From Streptomyces gelaticus (GTDB lineage Bacteria; Actinomycetota; Actinomycetes; Streptomycetales; Streptomycetaceae), in contig NZ_BMTF01000019.1 in the NCBI RefSeq assembly GCF_014649535.1, forward strand, positions 88,040 to 152,039: DNA of 64,000 bases, written 5' to 3'. Shown piece by piece: positions 17,258 to 26,469 of this stretch; the first letter of the stretch is position 1; each line of letters starts with the position of its first letter. Made by a program: the position numbers and the translations under genes. The notes under the pieces are model-generated. The model did not search any database, had not been told where the DNA came from, and saw only the letters and a program-made list of their open reading frames with translations.

Positions 17258-20200
17258 TCACGCCCGCGCGCCCACGGCTTCCTCCTGCACCCGCTCGCTC
17301 TCCCGCACTCCCACGGCTCCGTCGGGCAGCCGCGCGGTCTCCCGCTCGCGCTCCAGCATCCGCCGCAAGGGGCCTTCCCCGGCGGCGAGATCGGCATACG
17401 GGCCGCGCTGCACGATCCGGCCGGCGTCCAGCACCAGCACCTCGTCGACGGCTTCGAGCCCCTCCAGGCGATGGGTGATCAGCACGGTCGTGCGCCCCTC
17501 GGTGGCGGCCAGCAGATCCGCCGTCAGGGCGTCCGCGGTCGCCAGGTCGAGATGCTCGGCGGGCTCGTCCAGGACGAGGACGGGAAAGTCTGCGAGGATC
17601 GCCCTGGCCAGGGCGAGACGTTGGCGCTGGCCGCCGGAGAGGCGTGCGCCGTGCTCGCCGACCAGGGTGTCGAGCCCGTCGGGGAGCGCCTCGGCCCAGC
17701 CGAGCAGCCGGGCCCGGCCGAGGGCGGCGCGCAGTTCCTCGTCCGTCGCGCCGGTACGGGCCAGCCGCAGGTTCTCCCGGATGGAGCTGTCGAAGACATG
17801 GGCGTCCTGGGCGCACAGCCCGACGTGCTGCCGGACCGTGTCGCCGTCCAGTGCACCGGCCTCGACCCCGCCGATCCGGTACGTCCCCGCCCGCGCGTCC
17901 AGGAAGCGGACCAGGATCTGCGCGAGGGTCGTCTTCCCGGAGCCGGAGGGCCCGACGACGGCGATGCGCCGACCGGCCGTCAACGTCAGGTCGACGGCGT
18001 CGAGTGCGTCACGCTCCGCTCCCGGGTAGCGGGCCGACAGCCCCCGTACCTCCAGCGGGAAGGGCGATGCGGGCGCCTCGGCAGGGCTGCCTGGTTCATG
18101 TACCGGCAGCGGCGCGTCCAGCACCTCGAACACCCGCTGCGCGCTGCGCTCCACCCGGCTGCGGTACTGCACGGCGAGCGGCAGTCCGGCCACGGCCTCG
18201 AATGCGGCCAGCGGGGTGAGTACCACCACCGCGAGTTCCACGCCCGCCAGCCGGCCGTCGTGCACGGCGGGAAGGGCGACGAGTGCGGTGGCGACGATGG
18301 TGAGGCCGGAGATCAGGGCGATGAGGCCGGAGCCGAGTGCGGTGGCGGTCGCCGCGCGGGCGGCGATGCGGGTCAGCACGCCGTCGGCGTCCCGGGTCCG
18401 TTCCTCGCGGGCCGGCAGGGCACCCGCGACGGTCAGTTCGGCGGTCCCGCCGAGCAGGTCCGTGATCCGGATGGCCAGATCGGCGCGTGCGGGGGCGAGC
18501 CGGCGTTCCGAGTGCCGGGCGCAGGCGCTGCTGACCAGCGGCACTCCCACCCCGGCCAGCAGCAGCCCGGCCGCCAGCACGACGCCCGCGGCCGGCAGCA
18601 GCCAGCCGATGAATCCGGCGGCCGCCGTTCCGACGACCACGGCCGTCCCGGCGGGCAGCATCCAGCGCAGCCAGTAGTCCTGCAGGGCGTCGACGTCGGC
18701 GACGAGCCGGGAGAGCAGGTCCCCGCGCCGGGTCCGGCGCAGTCCGGCGGGCGCGACGCGCTCCAGACCCCGGTAGACCGCGACGCGCAGCTCGGCGAGC
18801 ATCTTGAGCACCGCGTCGTGCGAGACCAGGCGCTCGGCGTAGCGGAAGACGGCTCGCCCGAGCCCGAAGGCGCGGGTCGCGGTCACGGCGACCATCAGAT
18901 AGAGCACCGGGGGCTGTTCGGAGGCGCGCGCGATCAGCCAGCCGGAAACGGCCATGAGCCCGACGGCCGAGCTCACGGCGAGGCTGCCCAGCAGCAGCGC
19001 CAGTGCCAGCCGGCCGCGCTGCGGCCCCGCGGCCTCACGGACCCGTGCCAGGACCCCGCCGGAGCGGGCCGCGGTGTCCCGCAGGGCTACGGGCTCCGGT
19101 ACCTCTTCGTTCCGCTCGCCGGGAGCGCTCGTAGGGGACGGCACGTCCGCGGCGGCCCCGGACCTCACCGGCCGCGCCGCCGCGGACGGTTCGAGGGTCA
19201 CCACCCGGTCGGCCACCGAGAGCAGCGCCGGGCGGTGCACGACCAGCAGTACGGTCCGTCCCGCTGCCAGCCGCCGTACCGCCTCGACGATTCCCGCCTC
19301 CGTCTCGCCGTCCAGGCTCGCGGTCGGCTCGTCGAGCAGCAGCAGTGGGCGGTCGGCGAGGAAGGCCCGCGCGAGCGCCAGCCGCTGCCGCTGCCCGGCG
19401 GAGAGACCTGCCCCGTCCTCACCGATCGGCGTCCGCTCCCCGTCCGGGAGTCCCGCCACGAAGTCGTACGCCCCGGCGTCCCGCAGCGCGGCCGCCACCG
19501 CGCTGTCGTCGGCGTCCGGCCGGGCCAGCCGTACGTTCTCCGCGATGGTGCCCGCGAAGAGGTACGGGCGCTGCGGCACCCAGGCGATCCGCTCCCGCCA
19601 CTTCTCGGGCGCGAGCGTCGCCAGGTCGACGCCGCCGATCCGCACCCGCCCCTCGTCGGGTGCCGTGAAGCCGAGCACCACATCGAGCAGGGTGGACTTC
19701 CCGACGCCGCTGGGGCCGACCAGGGCCACGGTCTCCCCCTCGTCCACCACCAGCGAGGCTCCGTCCAGCGAGGGTTCGGTCCGGCCCTCGTGCCGTACGG
19801 TCACCCCCTCCAGCTCCAGCCGCAGCGAAGCGGGTACGTCCGCCGTACCGCCCTGCCGGGGCTCGGTCTCCAGGACCGCGAAGATCTCCTCCGCGGCCGA
19901 GAGCCCCTCGGCGGCCGCGTGGTACTGCGCTCCGACCTGGCGGATCGGCAGATAGGCCTCGGGCGCCAGGATCAGCACCACCAGGCCGGTGTAGAGGTCG
20001 AGTTCGCCGTGCACCAGCCGCATGCCGATGGTGACGGCGACGAGGGCCACCGACAGCGTCGACAGCAGTTCCAGGGCGAAGGACGACAGGAACGCGATCC
20101 GCAGGGTCCGCAGCGTGGCCCGGCGGTACTGCGAGGTGATCGTACGGATGGACTCGGCCTGTGCCTTGGCGCGGCCGAAGACCTTCAGCGTCGGCAGGCC

Positions 20201-20815
20201 GGCGACCACGTCGAGGAAGTGTCCGGAGAGCCGGGACAGCAGCCGCCACTGGCGGTCCATCCGGGACTGGGTGGCCCAGCCGATCAGGATCATGAAGAGC
20301 GGGATGAGCGGCAGCGTGACGACGATGATCGCCGCCGAGACCCAGTCCTCGGTGACGATCCTGGCGAGGACCGCCACCGGTACGACCACCGCGAGTCCGA
20401 GCTGCGGCAGATAGCGCGCGAAGTAGTCGTCGAGCGCGTCGACGCCGCGGGTCGCGAGCGCCACCAGGGAGCCGGTGCGCTGGCCGTTCAGCCAGCCGGG
20501 ACCGAGCTCCGCGGCCCGCGCCAGCAGCCGGCCACGGAGCTCGGACTTGACCGCCGCGCTGGCGCGGTACGCGGCCAGTTCGGTCAGCCAGGAGACCAGC
20601 CCCCGGCCGAGCGCGACCGCGGCGAGCAGGATCAGCGGGGTCCGCAGCCCGGAGACCGTCAGTCCGTCCTCGAAGCCACCCACCACCACTTCGGCGATGA
20701 GCATGGCCTGGGCGATGACCAGCGCAGCGCCGACGACTCCGAGCGCCACCACGGCTGCCAGGAAAAGGCGGGTGGCGCGGGCGTGGCGGAGCAGACGCGG
20801 GTCGATCGGTTTCAC
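17258..20815 (-). CDS. cydDC: Fused CydD-CydC thiol ABC exporter
   Basis: A 1185-residue single polypeptide joining CydD and CydC, each with six membrane helices and an ABC domain. The first half has VGPSGVGKST and LSAGQRQRLALA; the second has VGPSGSGKTT and LSGGQRQRLALA. The exporter supplies periplasmic thiols needed to assemble cytochrome bd. In many bacteria these are two proteins; the fusion is usual in streptomycetes. The GTG start lies inside a perfect parS site (20809-20822), so the N-terminal codons GTG AAA are part of it. It is the last gene of the cydA-cydB-cydDC operon. Confidence 0.94.
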   Translation of the reverse strand: MKPIDPRLLRHARATRLFLAAVVALGVVGAALVIAQAMLIAEVVVGGFEDGLTVSGLRTPLILLAAVALGRGLVSWLTELAAYRASAAVKSELRGRLLARAAELGPGWLNGQRTGSLVALATRGVDALDDYFARYLPQLGLAVVVPVAVLARIVTEDWVSAAIIVVTLPLIPLFMILIGWATQSRMDRQWRLLSRLSGHFLDVVAGLPTLKVFGRAKAQAESIRTITSQYRRATLRTLRIAFLSSFALELLSTLSVALVAVTIGMRLVHGELDLYTGLVVLILAPEAYLPIRQVGAQYHAAAEGLSAAEEIFAVLETEPRQGGTADVPASLRLELEGVTVRHEGRTEPSLDGASLVVDEGETVALVGPSGVGKSTLLDVVLGFTAPDEGRVRIGGVDLATLAPEKWRERIAWVPQRPYLFAGTIAENVRLARPDADDSAVAAALRDAGAYDFVAGLPDGERTPIGEDGAGLSAGQRQRLALARAFLADRPLLLLDEPTASLDGETEAGIVEAVRRLAAGRTVLLVVHRPALLSVADRVVTLEPSAAARPVRSGAAADVPSPTSAPGERNEEVPEPVALRDTAARSGGVLARVREAAGPQRGRLALALLLGSLAVSSAVGLMAVSGWLIARASEQPPVLYLMVAVTATRAFGLGRAVFRYAERLVSHDAVLKMLAELRVAVYRGLERVAPAGLRRTRRGDLLSRLVADVDALQDYWLRWMLPAGTAVVVGTAAAGFIGWLLPAAGVVLAAGLLLAGVGVPLVSSACARHSERRLAPARADLAIRITDLLGGTAELTVAGALPAREERTRDADGVLTRIAARAATATALGSGLIALISGLTIVATALVALPAVHDGRLAGVELAVVVLTPLAAFEAVAGLPLAVQYRSRVERSAQRVFEVLDAPLPVHEPGSPAEAPASPFPLEVRGLSARYPGAERDALDAVDLTLTAGRRIAVVGPSGSGKTTLAQILVRFLDARAGTYRIGGVEAGALDGDTVRQHVGLCAQDAHVFDSSIRENLRLARTGATDEELRAALGRARLLGWAEALPDGLDTLVGEHGARLSGGQRQRLALARAILADFPVLVLDEPAEHLDLATADALTADLLAATEGRTTVLITHRLEGLEAVDEVLVLDAGRIVQRGPYADLAAGEGPLRRMLERERETARLPDGAVGVRESERVQEEAVGARA

Positions 20816-20822
20816 GTGAAAC
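20809..20822. other. parS: parS (ParB-binding site)
   Basis: A perfect 14-bp palindrome GTTTCACGTGAAAC, the Streptomyces ParB consensus. It overlaps the start codon of cydDC. ParB loads here and spreads to organise the origin region before spore septation. Confidence 0.9.
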
Positions 20823-20921
20823 AGCCCCTAGCAAGCTCGGTCGGTGGACCAGGGCCTGTCCGGCGGATCGGGGTCGGTCTCGTGCCCCGGCCGCGATCCG
20901 CCGGACAGGCTTCGGATGCGT

Positions 20922-21923
20922 TCAGTGCGCTTCGGCGATGTGCTGCGTACCGATGCGCTTGCGGAACACCCAGTACGTCCAGCCCTGGTACAGCAGGACG
21001 AGGGGGGTGGCGATCCCCGCACACCAGGTCATGATCTTCAGCGTGTACGGGGTGGACGAGGCGTTGGTGACCGTGAGGCTCCAGGCATCGTTCAGCGAGG
21101 ACGGCATGACGTTCGGGAAGAGCGTCAGGAAGAGCATGGCGACCACGGCCGCGACGGTCACACCGGAGAACGCGAACGACCAGCCCTCGCGTCCCGCCGC
21201 GATCGTGGCGACCGCGGCGACCAGCGCCACCACGGCGGTGATCATCGCCAGCAGGCTCCAGCCGTCCCCGTTGTCGAGCTGGGTCCAGGTCAGGAAGCCG
21301 AGCGCGAGCACCGCGGTCGCGATCCCCAGCTTCAGCGCCAGCCTGCCCGCCCGCTCCCGGATGTCCCCGACCGTCTTGAGCCCCGCGAACACCGCGCCGT
21401 GGAAGGTGAAGAGGGCGAGCGTGACCAGTCCGCCGAGGATGGCGTACGGGTTGAGCAGGTCCCAGAAGTTGCCCACGTACTCCATGTCGGCGTCGATCTT
21501 CACGCCGCGCACGATGTTCCCGAAGGCCACGCCCCAGAGCAGGGCGGGGAGCAGTGAAGTCCAGAAGATGGCGTGTTCCCAGTTGGTCTGCCACTTCTCA
21601 CCGGACCGCTTGGCCCGGTACTCGAAGGCGACCCCGCGCACGATCAGGCAGACCAGGATGAGCAGCAGTGGCAGATAGAAGCCGGAGAACAGAGTGGCGT
21701 ACCACTCGGGGAAAGCGGCGAAGGTCGCACCGCCCGCGGTGAGCAGCCACACCTCGTTGCCGTCCCAGACGGGCCCGATCGTGTTGATCAGGACCCGTCG
21801 TTCCTTGCGGTCGCGGGCCAGCAGCTTGGTGAGGACGCCGATCCCGAAGTCGAATCCCTCCAGGAAGAAGTAGCCGGTCCAGAGGACGGCGATGAGTACG
21901 AACCAGACGTTGTGGAGTTCCAT
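20922..21923 (-). CDS. cydB: Cytochrome bd oxidase subunit II
   Basis: A 333-residue membrane protein with about eight or nine hydrophobic helices, starting MELHNVWFVLIAVLWTGYFF with the conserved motif LEGFDFGIGVL. It forms the quinol-oxidising cytochrome bd complex with CydA in the cytoplasmic membrane, reducing oxygen to water at low oxygen tension. It starts 18 bp after cydA ends and is followed by cydDC, so all belong to one transcription unit. Confidence 0.95.
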   Translation of the reverse strand: MELHNVWFVLIAVLWTGYFFLEGFDFGIGVLTKLLARDRKERRVLINTIGPVWDGNEVWLLTAGGATFAAFPEWYATLFSGFYLPLLLILVCLIVRGVAFEYRAKRSGEKWQTNWEHAIFWTSLLPALLWGVAFGNIVRGVKIDADMEYVGNFWDLLNPYAILGGLVTLALFTFHGAVFAGLKTVGDIRERAGRLALKLGIATAVLALGFLTWTQLDNGDGWSLLAMITAVVALVAAVATIAAGREGWSFAFSGVTVAAVVAMLFLTLFPNVMPSSLNDAWSLTVTNASSTPYTLKIMTWCAGIATPLVLLYQGWTYWVFRKRIGTQHIAEAH

Positions 21924-21941
21924 CTCTCAGCTCCTCTGCTC

Positions 21942-23450
21942 TCAGTAGGAGAAGGCCATCGGCCGGTCGGCGTCTTCATGGTCGCCGCCGATCTTGGTGG
22001 GCGGGTTGAGGTCGGCCTCGGTGAGCTCCGGCGGACCTGCCTTGATGTACTTCACGAGCAGCTTGACCTCGATGACCGCGAGCACGGCGTAGAGCAGGGT
22101 GAAGCCGATCATGGAGGTGAGCACCTCGCCCTGCGAGACACCGGGGGAGACCGCGTCGCGGGTCTGGAGCACTCCGTAGACGACCCAGGGCTGGCGGCCC
22201 ATCTCGGTGAAGATCCAGCCCCAGGAGTTGGCGATCAGCGGGAAGAGCAGCGTCCAGAGCGCGAGGATCCAGTAGCACCTGGCGAACTTCGGGCTGAGTG
22301 CCTTGTTCTTGAAGAGGACCAGGTGGGGCACTTCGTCCTCGCCGGTCCGCAGTCCCGGCGGCAGCATGAACTTCTTCCGGGTCAGCCACAGTCCGAGGAT
22401 GCCGAGGGCGAAGGACGCCATCCCGAAGCCGATCATCCAGCGGAAGCTCCAGAACGCGACCGGGATGTTGGGCCGGTAGTCGCCGGGGCCGAACTTCTCC
22501 TGCTCGGCCTTGTTGATGTCGTTGATGCCGGGCACGTACGACGTGAAGCTGTCGTCCGCGAGGAAGGACAGTACGCCCGGGATGGAGATCTCCACGGTGT
22601 TGTGGCCCTTGGCCACGTCACCGACCGCGAAGATCGAGAAGGGAGCCGCGTCCTGGCCCTCCCAGAGCGCCTCGGCAGCGGCCATCTTCATCGGCTGCTG
22701 CTTGAACATGACCTTGCCCAGCTGGTCGCCGCTGATGGCGGTGAGCAGTCCGGCGATGACCACGGTGACCAGGCCGAGCCGCAACGAGGTCCGCATCACC
22801 GGGATGTGCTTCTTGCGTGCCAGGTGGAAGGCGGCGATGCCGACCATGAACGCGCCGCCGACCAGGAAGGCCGCGGTGATGGTGTGGAAGAACTGGGCGA
22901 GCGCGGTGTTCTGGGTGAGCACGTGCCAGAAGTCGGTGAGCTCGGCCCGGCCGCGTTCCTTGTTGATCCGGTAGCCGACCGGGTGCTGCATCCAGGAGTT
23001 GGCCGCCAGGATGAAGTAGGCGGACAGGATGGTCCCGATGGAGACCATCCAGATGCAGGCGAGATGGATCTTCTTCGGCAGCCTGTCCCAGCCGAAGATC
23101 CACAAGCCGATGAAGGTGGACTCGAAGAAGAACGCGATCAGCGCCTCGAACGCGAGCGGGGCACCGAAGATGTCACCGACGAACCGCGAGTAGTCGGACC
23201 AGTTCATGCCGAACTGGAACTCCTGGACGATGCCGGTGACGACGCCCATGGCGATATTGATCAGGAAGAGTTTGCCCCAGAACTTCGTCGCCCTGAGGTA
23301 CTTCTCGTTGTTCGTCCGGACCCAGGCGGTCTGCAGGCCGGCGGTGAGCGCGGCGAGAGAGATCGTCAGGGGGACGAACAAGAAGTGATAGACGGTAGTG
23401 ATACCGAACTGCCATCGCGCCAAGGTTTCCGGCGCCAGAGCCAGCTCCAC
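21942..23450 (-). CDS. cydA: Cytochrome bd oxidase subunit I
   Basis: A 502-residue haem-bearing subunit. The N-terminus (LARWQFGITTVYHFLFVPLT) carries the conserved His (residue 22) that ligates haem. GRQPWVVYG and NSWMQHPVGY are further family signatures. The Q-loop is short, as in actinobacterial enzymes. It is the first gene of the operon, with a perfect Rex operator 84 bp upstream of its GTG start. Expression is therefore expected to rise when NADH/NAD+ is high, as shown for S. coelicolor cydABDC. Confidence 0.96.
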   Translation of the reverse strand: MELALAPETLARWQFGITTVYHFLFVPLTISLAALTAGLQTAWVRTNNEKYLRATKFWGKLFLINIAMGVVTGIVQEFQFGMNWSDYSRFVGDIFGAPLAFEALIAFFFESTFIGLWIFGWDRLPKKIHLACIWMVSIGTILSAYFILAANSWMQHPVGYRINKERGRAELTDFWHVLTQNTALAQFFHTITAAFLVGGAFMVGIAAFHLARKKHIPVMRTSLRLGLVTVVIAGLLTAISGDQLGKVMFKQQPMKMAAAEALWEGQDAAPFSIFAVGDVAKGHNTVEISIPGVLSFLADDSFTSYVPGINDINKAEQEKFGPGDYRPNIPVAFWSFRWMIGFGMASFALGILGLWLTRKKFMLPPGLRTGEDEVPHLVLFKNKALSPKFARCYWILALWTLLFPLIANSWGWIFTEMGRQPWVVYGVLQTRDAVSPGVSQGEVLTSMIGFTLLYAVLAVIEVKLLVKYIKAGPPELTEADLNPPTKIGGDHEDADRPMAFSY

Positions 23451-23533
23451 GTCGTCTTCTCCTTACGTCGCCGTAATCACACCGGCAGTTTGCCCTTTAA
23501 ATCCGACTAATCACGGGAGGAACAGGACGCGAT

Positions 23534-23549
23534 TGTGAACGCGTTCACA
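23534..23549. promoter_or_regulatory. Rex operator (ROP) of the cyd operon
   Basis: TGTGAACGCGTTCACA is a perfect 16-bp palindrome identical to the ROP consensus of S. coelicolor Rex, the redox repressor released by NADH. It lies 84 bp upstream of cydA. The region 23451-23671 holds this operator and no gene. Confidence 0.93.
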
Positions 23550-23671
23550 ATCACAAGCATTATTGCGCACAGACTTTCGGGACCTTCGGGCGGGGTACCC
23601 CTTTGGGACGTTCCGATCAATCTGCCCGAAACAGACGCTCCGGGAGCACCGCGGATCCCCGGCAGCGAGAA

Positions 23672-23706
23672 GGGCCCCGCACCTCGTCGAACGAGGTACG
23701 GGGCCC
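23672..23706 (-). terminator. Terminator of the aminotransferase gene
   Basis: A long hairpin: GGGCCCCGCACCTCGT pairs with ACGAGGTACGGGGCCC with one mismatch and a 3-nt loop. It lies 24 bp past the stop of the minus-strand gene ending at 23730. Confidence 0.8.
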
Positions 23707-23729
23707 TGGCTCCGGGGCGCGCGGGCGGC

Positions 23730-24809
23730 CTACAGCTCCTTGCGGTACGACTCGGCCACCTTCAGGAACAGGTCGTTCGCCTCGTCCTCCCCGATCGTGA
23801 CCCGCACGCCCTCACCCATGAACGGCCTGACCACCACGCCGGCCCCCTCACATGCCGCGGCGAAGTCGGCGGTACGGTCTCCGAGCCGCATCCAGACGAA
23901 GTTCGCCTGGGAATCCGGCACGGTCCACCCCTGGCCGGCCAGCGCCCGCTGCACCCGCTGGCGCTCGCACACCAACGAGCCCACCCGCCCCAGGAGTTCG
24001 TCCTCGGCGCGCAGCGAGGCGACCGCCGCGTCCTGTGCCAGCTGGCTGACCCCGAAGGGCACCGCCGTCTTGCGCAGCGCGGCCGCCACCGGCTCGTGGG
24101 CCACGGCGAAACCGACCCGCAGCCCCGCCAGGCCGTACGCCTTGGAGAAGGTCCGCAGCACCGCCACATTGGGCCGGTCCCGGTAGATCTCGATACCGTC
24201 CGGCACCTCGACGTCCCGGATGAACTCCCGGTACGCCTCGTCGAGCACCACCAGGACGTCGCTCGGCACCCGGTCCAGGAACCGCTCCAGCGCGGCCCGG
24301 CGCACCACGGTGCCGGTCGGGTTGTTCGGGTTGCAGACGAAGATCATCCGGGTGCGGTCGGTGATCGCGTCCGCCATAGCGTCGAGGTCGTGCACCTCGC
24401 CGTCGGTCAGCGGGACCTTCACCGAGGTCGCACCGCTGATCTGCGTGATGATCGGGTAAGCCTCGAAGGAACGCCAGGCGTAGATGACCTCGTCACCCGG
24501 GCCCGAGGTGGCCTGGAGCAGCTGCTGCGCCACCCCGACCGAGCCGGTCCCGGTGGCGAGGTGCGAGAGGGGCACACCGAAACGCTCGGCCAGCTCGTTC
24601 ATCAGGCCGGTGCAGGCCATGTCCGGGTAACGGTTGAAGTTCGCGGCCGCGGCCAGGGCGGACTCCATCACCCCGGGCAGTGGCGGATACGGGTTCTCGT
24701 TGGAGGACAGCTTGAACGCGACCGGTCCGCCGGCCGCGGCCGGCCTGCCCGGTACATAGGCGGGGACGCCGTCCAGCTCGGCGCGCAGCTTGGGGCTCGT
24801 CTCGCTCAC
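23730..24809 (-). CDS. pat: Histidinol-phosphate/aromatic aminotransferase
   Basis: A 359-residue fold type I PLP aminotransferase. FKLSSNENPYPPLPGV opens the substrate pocket, ATGTGSVGVAQQ is the phosphate-binding region, NPNNPTG the conserved turn, and TFSKAYGLAGLRVG carries the PLP-binding Lys. The opening motif fits the actinobacterial Pat branch (putative phenylalanine aminotransferase) better than canonical HisC. It is not within a his operon, which supports a role in aromatic amino acid synthesis, perhaps with pheA in this window. The HisC activity is the alternative. Confidence 0.82.
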   Translation of the reverse strand: MSETSPKLRAELDGVPAYVPGRPAAAGGPVAFKLSSNENPYPPLPGVMESALAAAANFNRYPDMACTGLMNELAERFGVPLSHLATGTGSVGVAQQLLQATSGPGDEVIYAWRSFEAYPIITQISGATSVKVPLTDGEVHDLDAMADAITDRTRMIFVCNPNNPTGTVVRRAALERFLDRVPSDVLVVLDEAYREFIRDVEVPDGIEIYRDRPNVAVLRTFSKAYGLAGLRVGFAVAHEPVAAALRKTAVPFGVSQLAQDAAVASLRAEDELLGRVGSLVCERQRVQRALAGQGWTVPDSQANFVWMRLGDRTADFAAACEGAGVVVRPFMGEGVRVTIGEDEANDLFLKVAESYRKEL

Positions 24810-24979
24810 CGCAGGTCCTCCTCAGACTGTCTCTGTACACATCAATACTGCTCACCTTATGAGGATTGGGCGCCGCTGCGAATGGCCCCGAGCGTCCAAT
24901 CGTCCGGTGCGACCAGAAATGAGGGGAGCGCTCTGCCCTCCGGCGCGCGCCGGTGGCTCACTCCGTGGCGCGCGTCCCC

Positions 24980-25108
24980 CGAAGAGGTGAGATGAGACCT
25001 CTTCGAGACATCGCCCATTTAGTAGGCCCATCGACTTCGACACATGACACACTATGGTCAGGCCCATCAACATCCTTGACTTTCAAGGCATTTGATCGTT
25101 AACGATCA
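24980..25108. promoter_or_regulatory. Hairpin and 16-bp palindrome upstream of lacI-type gene
   Basis: The 374-bp spacer 24810-25183 between pat and the LacI-type gene has no coding frame. It holds a 9-bp inverted repeat (CGAAGAGGT 24980-24988 / ACCTCTTCG 24997-25005) and a perfect palindrome TGATCGTTAACGATCA at 25093-25108. The latter is 75 bp before the regulator's start and has the size and symmetry of a LacI-family operator. Autoregulation by the adjacent gene is inference. Confidence 0.5.
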
Positions 25109-25183
25109 TGCAAAAACGTGCCTGTCAACGAGTGACTATGCGACCGGGCCAACCGCCCCTCCGAGCCCTACTATCGGCTCGCC

Positions 25184-26296
25184 ATGACAGCAGCAGGGAA
25201 GCACCAGGTGAGCCGGACGGACACACCCCGGCGCGGCGGCCGGCAGGGACGAGCGGGAATCCGGGATGTGGCCGCCGCCGCCGGAGTCTCCATCACGACC
25301 GTCTCCGACGCGCTCAACGGCAAGGGCAGGCTCCCGGACGCCACCCGCCGCCATGTCCGCGAGGTCGCAGAGCGCCTGGGCTACCGCCCTTCCGCCGCGG
25401 CCCGCACCCTCCGTACCGGCAAGTCCGGCCTCATCGGCCTGACCGTGACGACCTACGGGGACGAACCCTTCACCTTCACCGAATTCGCGTACTTCGCGGA
25501 GATGGCCAGAGCGGCCACCTCCGCCGCGCTCGCCCGCGGCTACGCCCTCGTCATCCTGCCCGCCACCTCACGCCACGACGTCTGGTCGAACGTCGCCCTC
25601 GACGGCACCGTCGTGATCGACCCCTCGGACCAGGACCCGGTCGTCACCGAACTCGTGCGCCAGGGTCTGCCCGTCGTCTCGGACGGCCGTCCGGCCGGCA
25701 CCCTCCCGGTCACGGCCTGGGTCGACAACGACCACCGGGCCGCCGTGCTCGATCTGCTCGACCATCTCTCCGCCGCCGGAGCCCGCCGCATCGGCCTGCT
25801 CACCGGCACCACCACCGACACGTACACCCGTCTCTCCACCAGCGCGTACCTCCACTGGTGCGAGCGCGTGGGCCAGGACCCGGTGTACGAGTCCTACCCC
25901 GCCCACGACCCGTGCGCGGGCGCGGTCGCCGCCGACCGTCTGCTGGCCCGCCCGGACCGGCCCGACGCCGTCTACGGACTCTTCGACCCCAACGGCACCG
26001 ATCTGCTGGCGGCGGCCCGCCGGTACGGTCTGCGCGTCCCCGAGGACCTGCTGCTGGTCTGCTGCAGCGAGTCCACCGTGTACGCGACGACCGAGCCCCC
26101 CATCACCACCCTCTCGCTCAAGCCGCGCAGAATCGGCACGGCAGTCGTGCAGCTCCTGATCGACGCGATCGAGGGCGTGGATCAGGACGGACCGGTGGAG
26201 CAGGTCATACCGACCGAACTCATCGTGCGGACCTCCTCGCAACGCCGTCCACCCCGCACCACGGTCAGCCCACCCCGCTCTCCGGCAGGGGATTGA
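25184..26296 (+). CDS. LacI-family transcriptional regulator
   Basis: A 370-residue repressor-type protein. The HTH (IRDVAAAAGVSITTVSDALNG, residues about 25-45) with hinge helix RTLRTGKSGLIGL is followed by a periplasmic-binding-protein-like effector domain. About 22 extra basic residues precede the HTH. The gene is not next to a sugar transporter or glycosidase, which is unusual for the family, so its ligand is unknown. A 16-bp palindrome upstream may be its own operator. Confidence 0.87.
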   Translation: MTAAGKHQVSRTDTPRRGGRQGRAGIRDVAAAAGVSITTVSDALNGKGRLPDATRRHVREVAERLGYRPSAAARTLRTGKSGLIGLTVTTYGDEPFTFTEFAYFAEMARAATSAALARGYALVILPATSRHDVWSNVALDGTVVIDPSDQDPVVTELVRQGLPVVSDGRPAGTLPVTAWVDNDHRAAVLDLLDHLSAAGARRIGLLTGTTTDTYTRLSTSAYLHWCERVGQDPVYESYPAHDPCAGAVAADRLLARPDRPDAVYGLFDPNGTDLLAAARRYGLRVPEDLLLVCCSESTVYATTEPPITTLSLKPRRIGTAVVQLLIDAIEGVDQDGPVEQVIPTELIVRTSSQRRPPRTTVSPPRSPAGD

Positions 26297-26469
26297 TCTG
26301 GCGATTTCGGACCAATCGGTTGGTGAACCCGACGTGCGTCCGGATTCACCACCCCTGGTGCGTCACACAGCACGATCCGCATTCCTATGATGGGCGCACG
26401 ACACCGCGGACCACCCCGACCAGCAGGGCCCGTCAGGTGTACGGCGGCGCGACGGTGGTGGAGGGGTCG

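Noticed and set aside
16943..21034. A 1363-codon plus-strand open frame
   Set aside because: It is antisense to the histidine kinase and cydDC, which have clear motifs; long shadow frames are common at high GC content.
25108..26469. An 806-codon frame running into the phosphatase gene
   Set aside because: The first 454 codons are a shadow of the LacI-type gene in another frame; the phosphatase starts at 26470.
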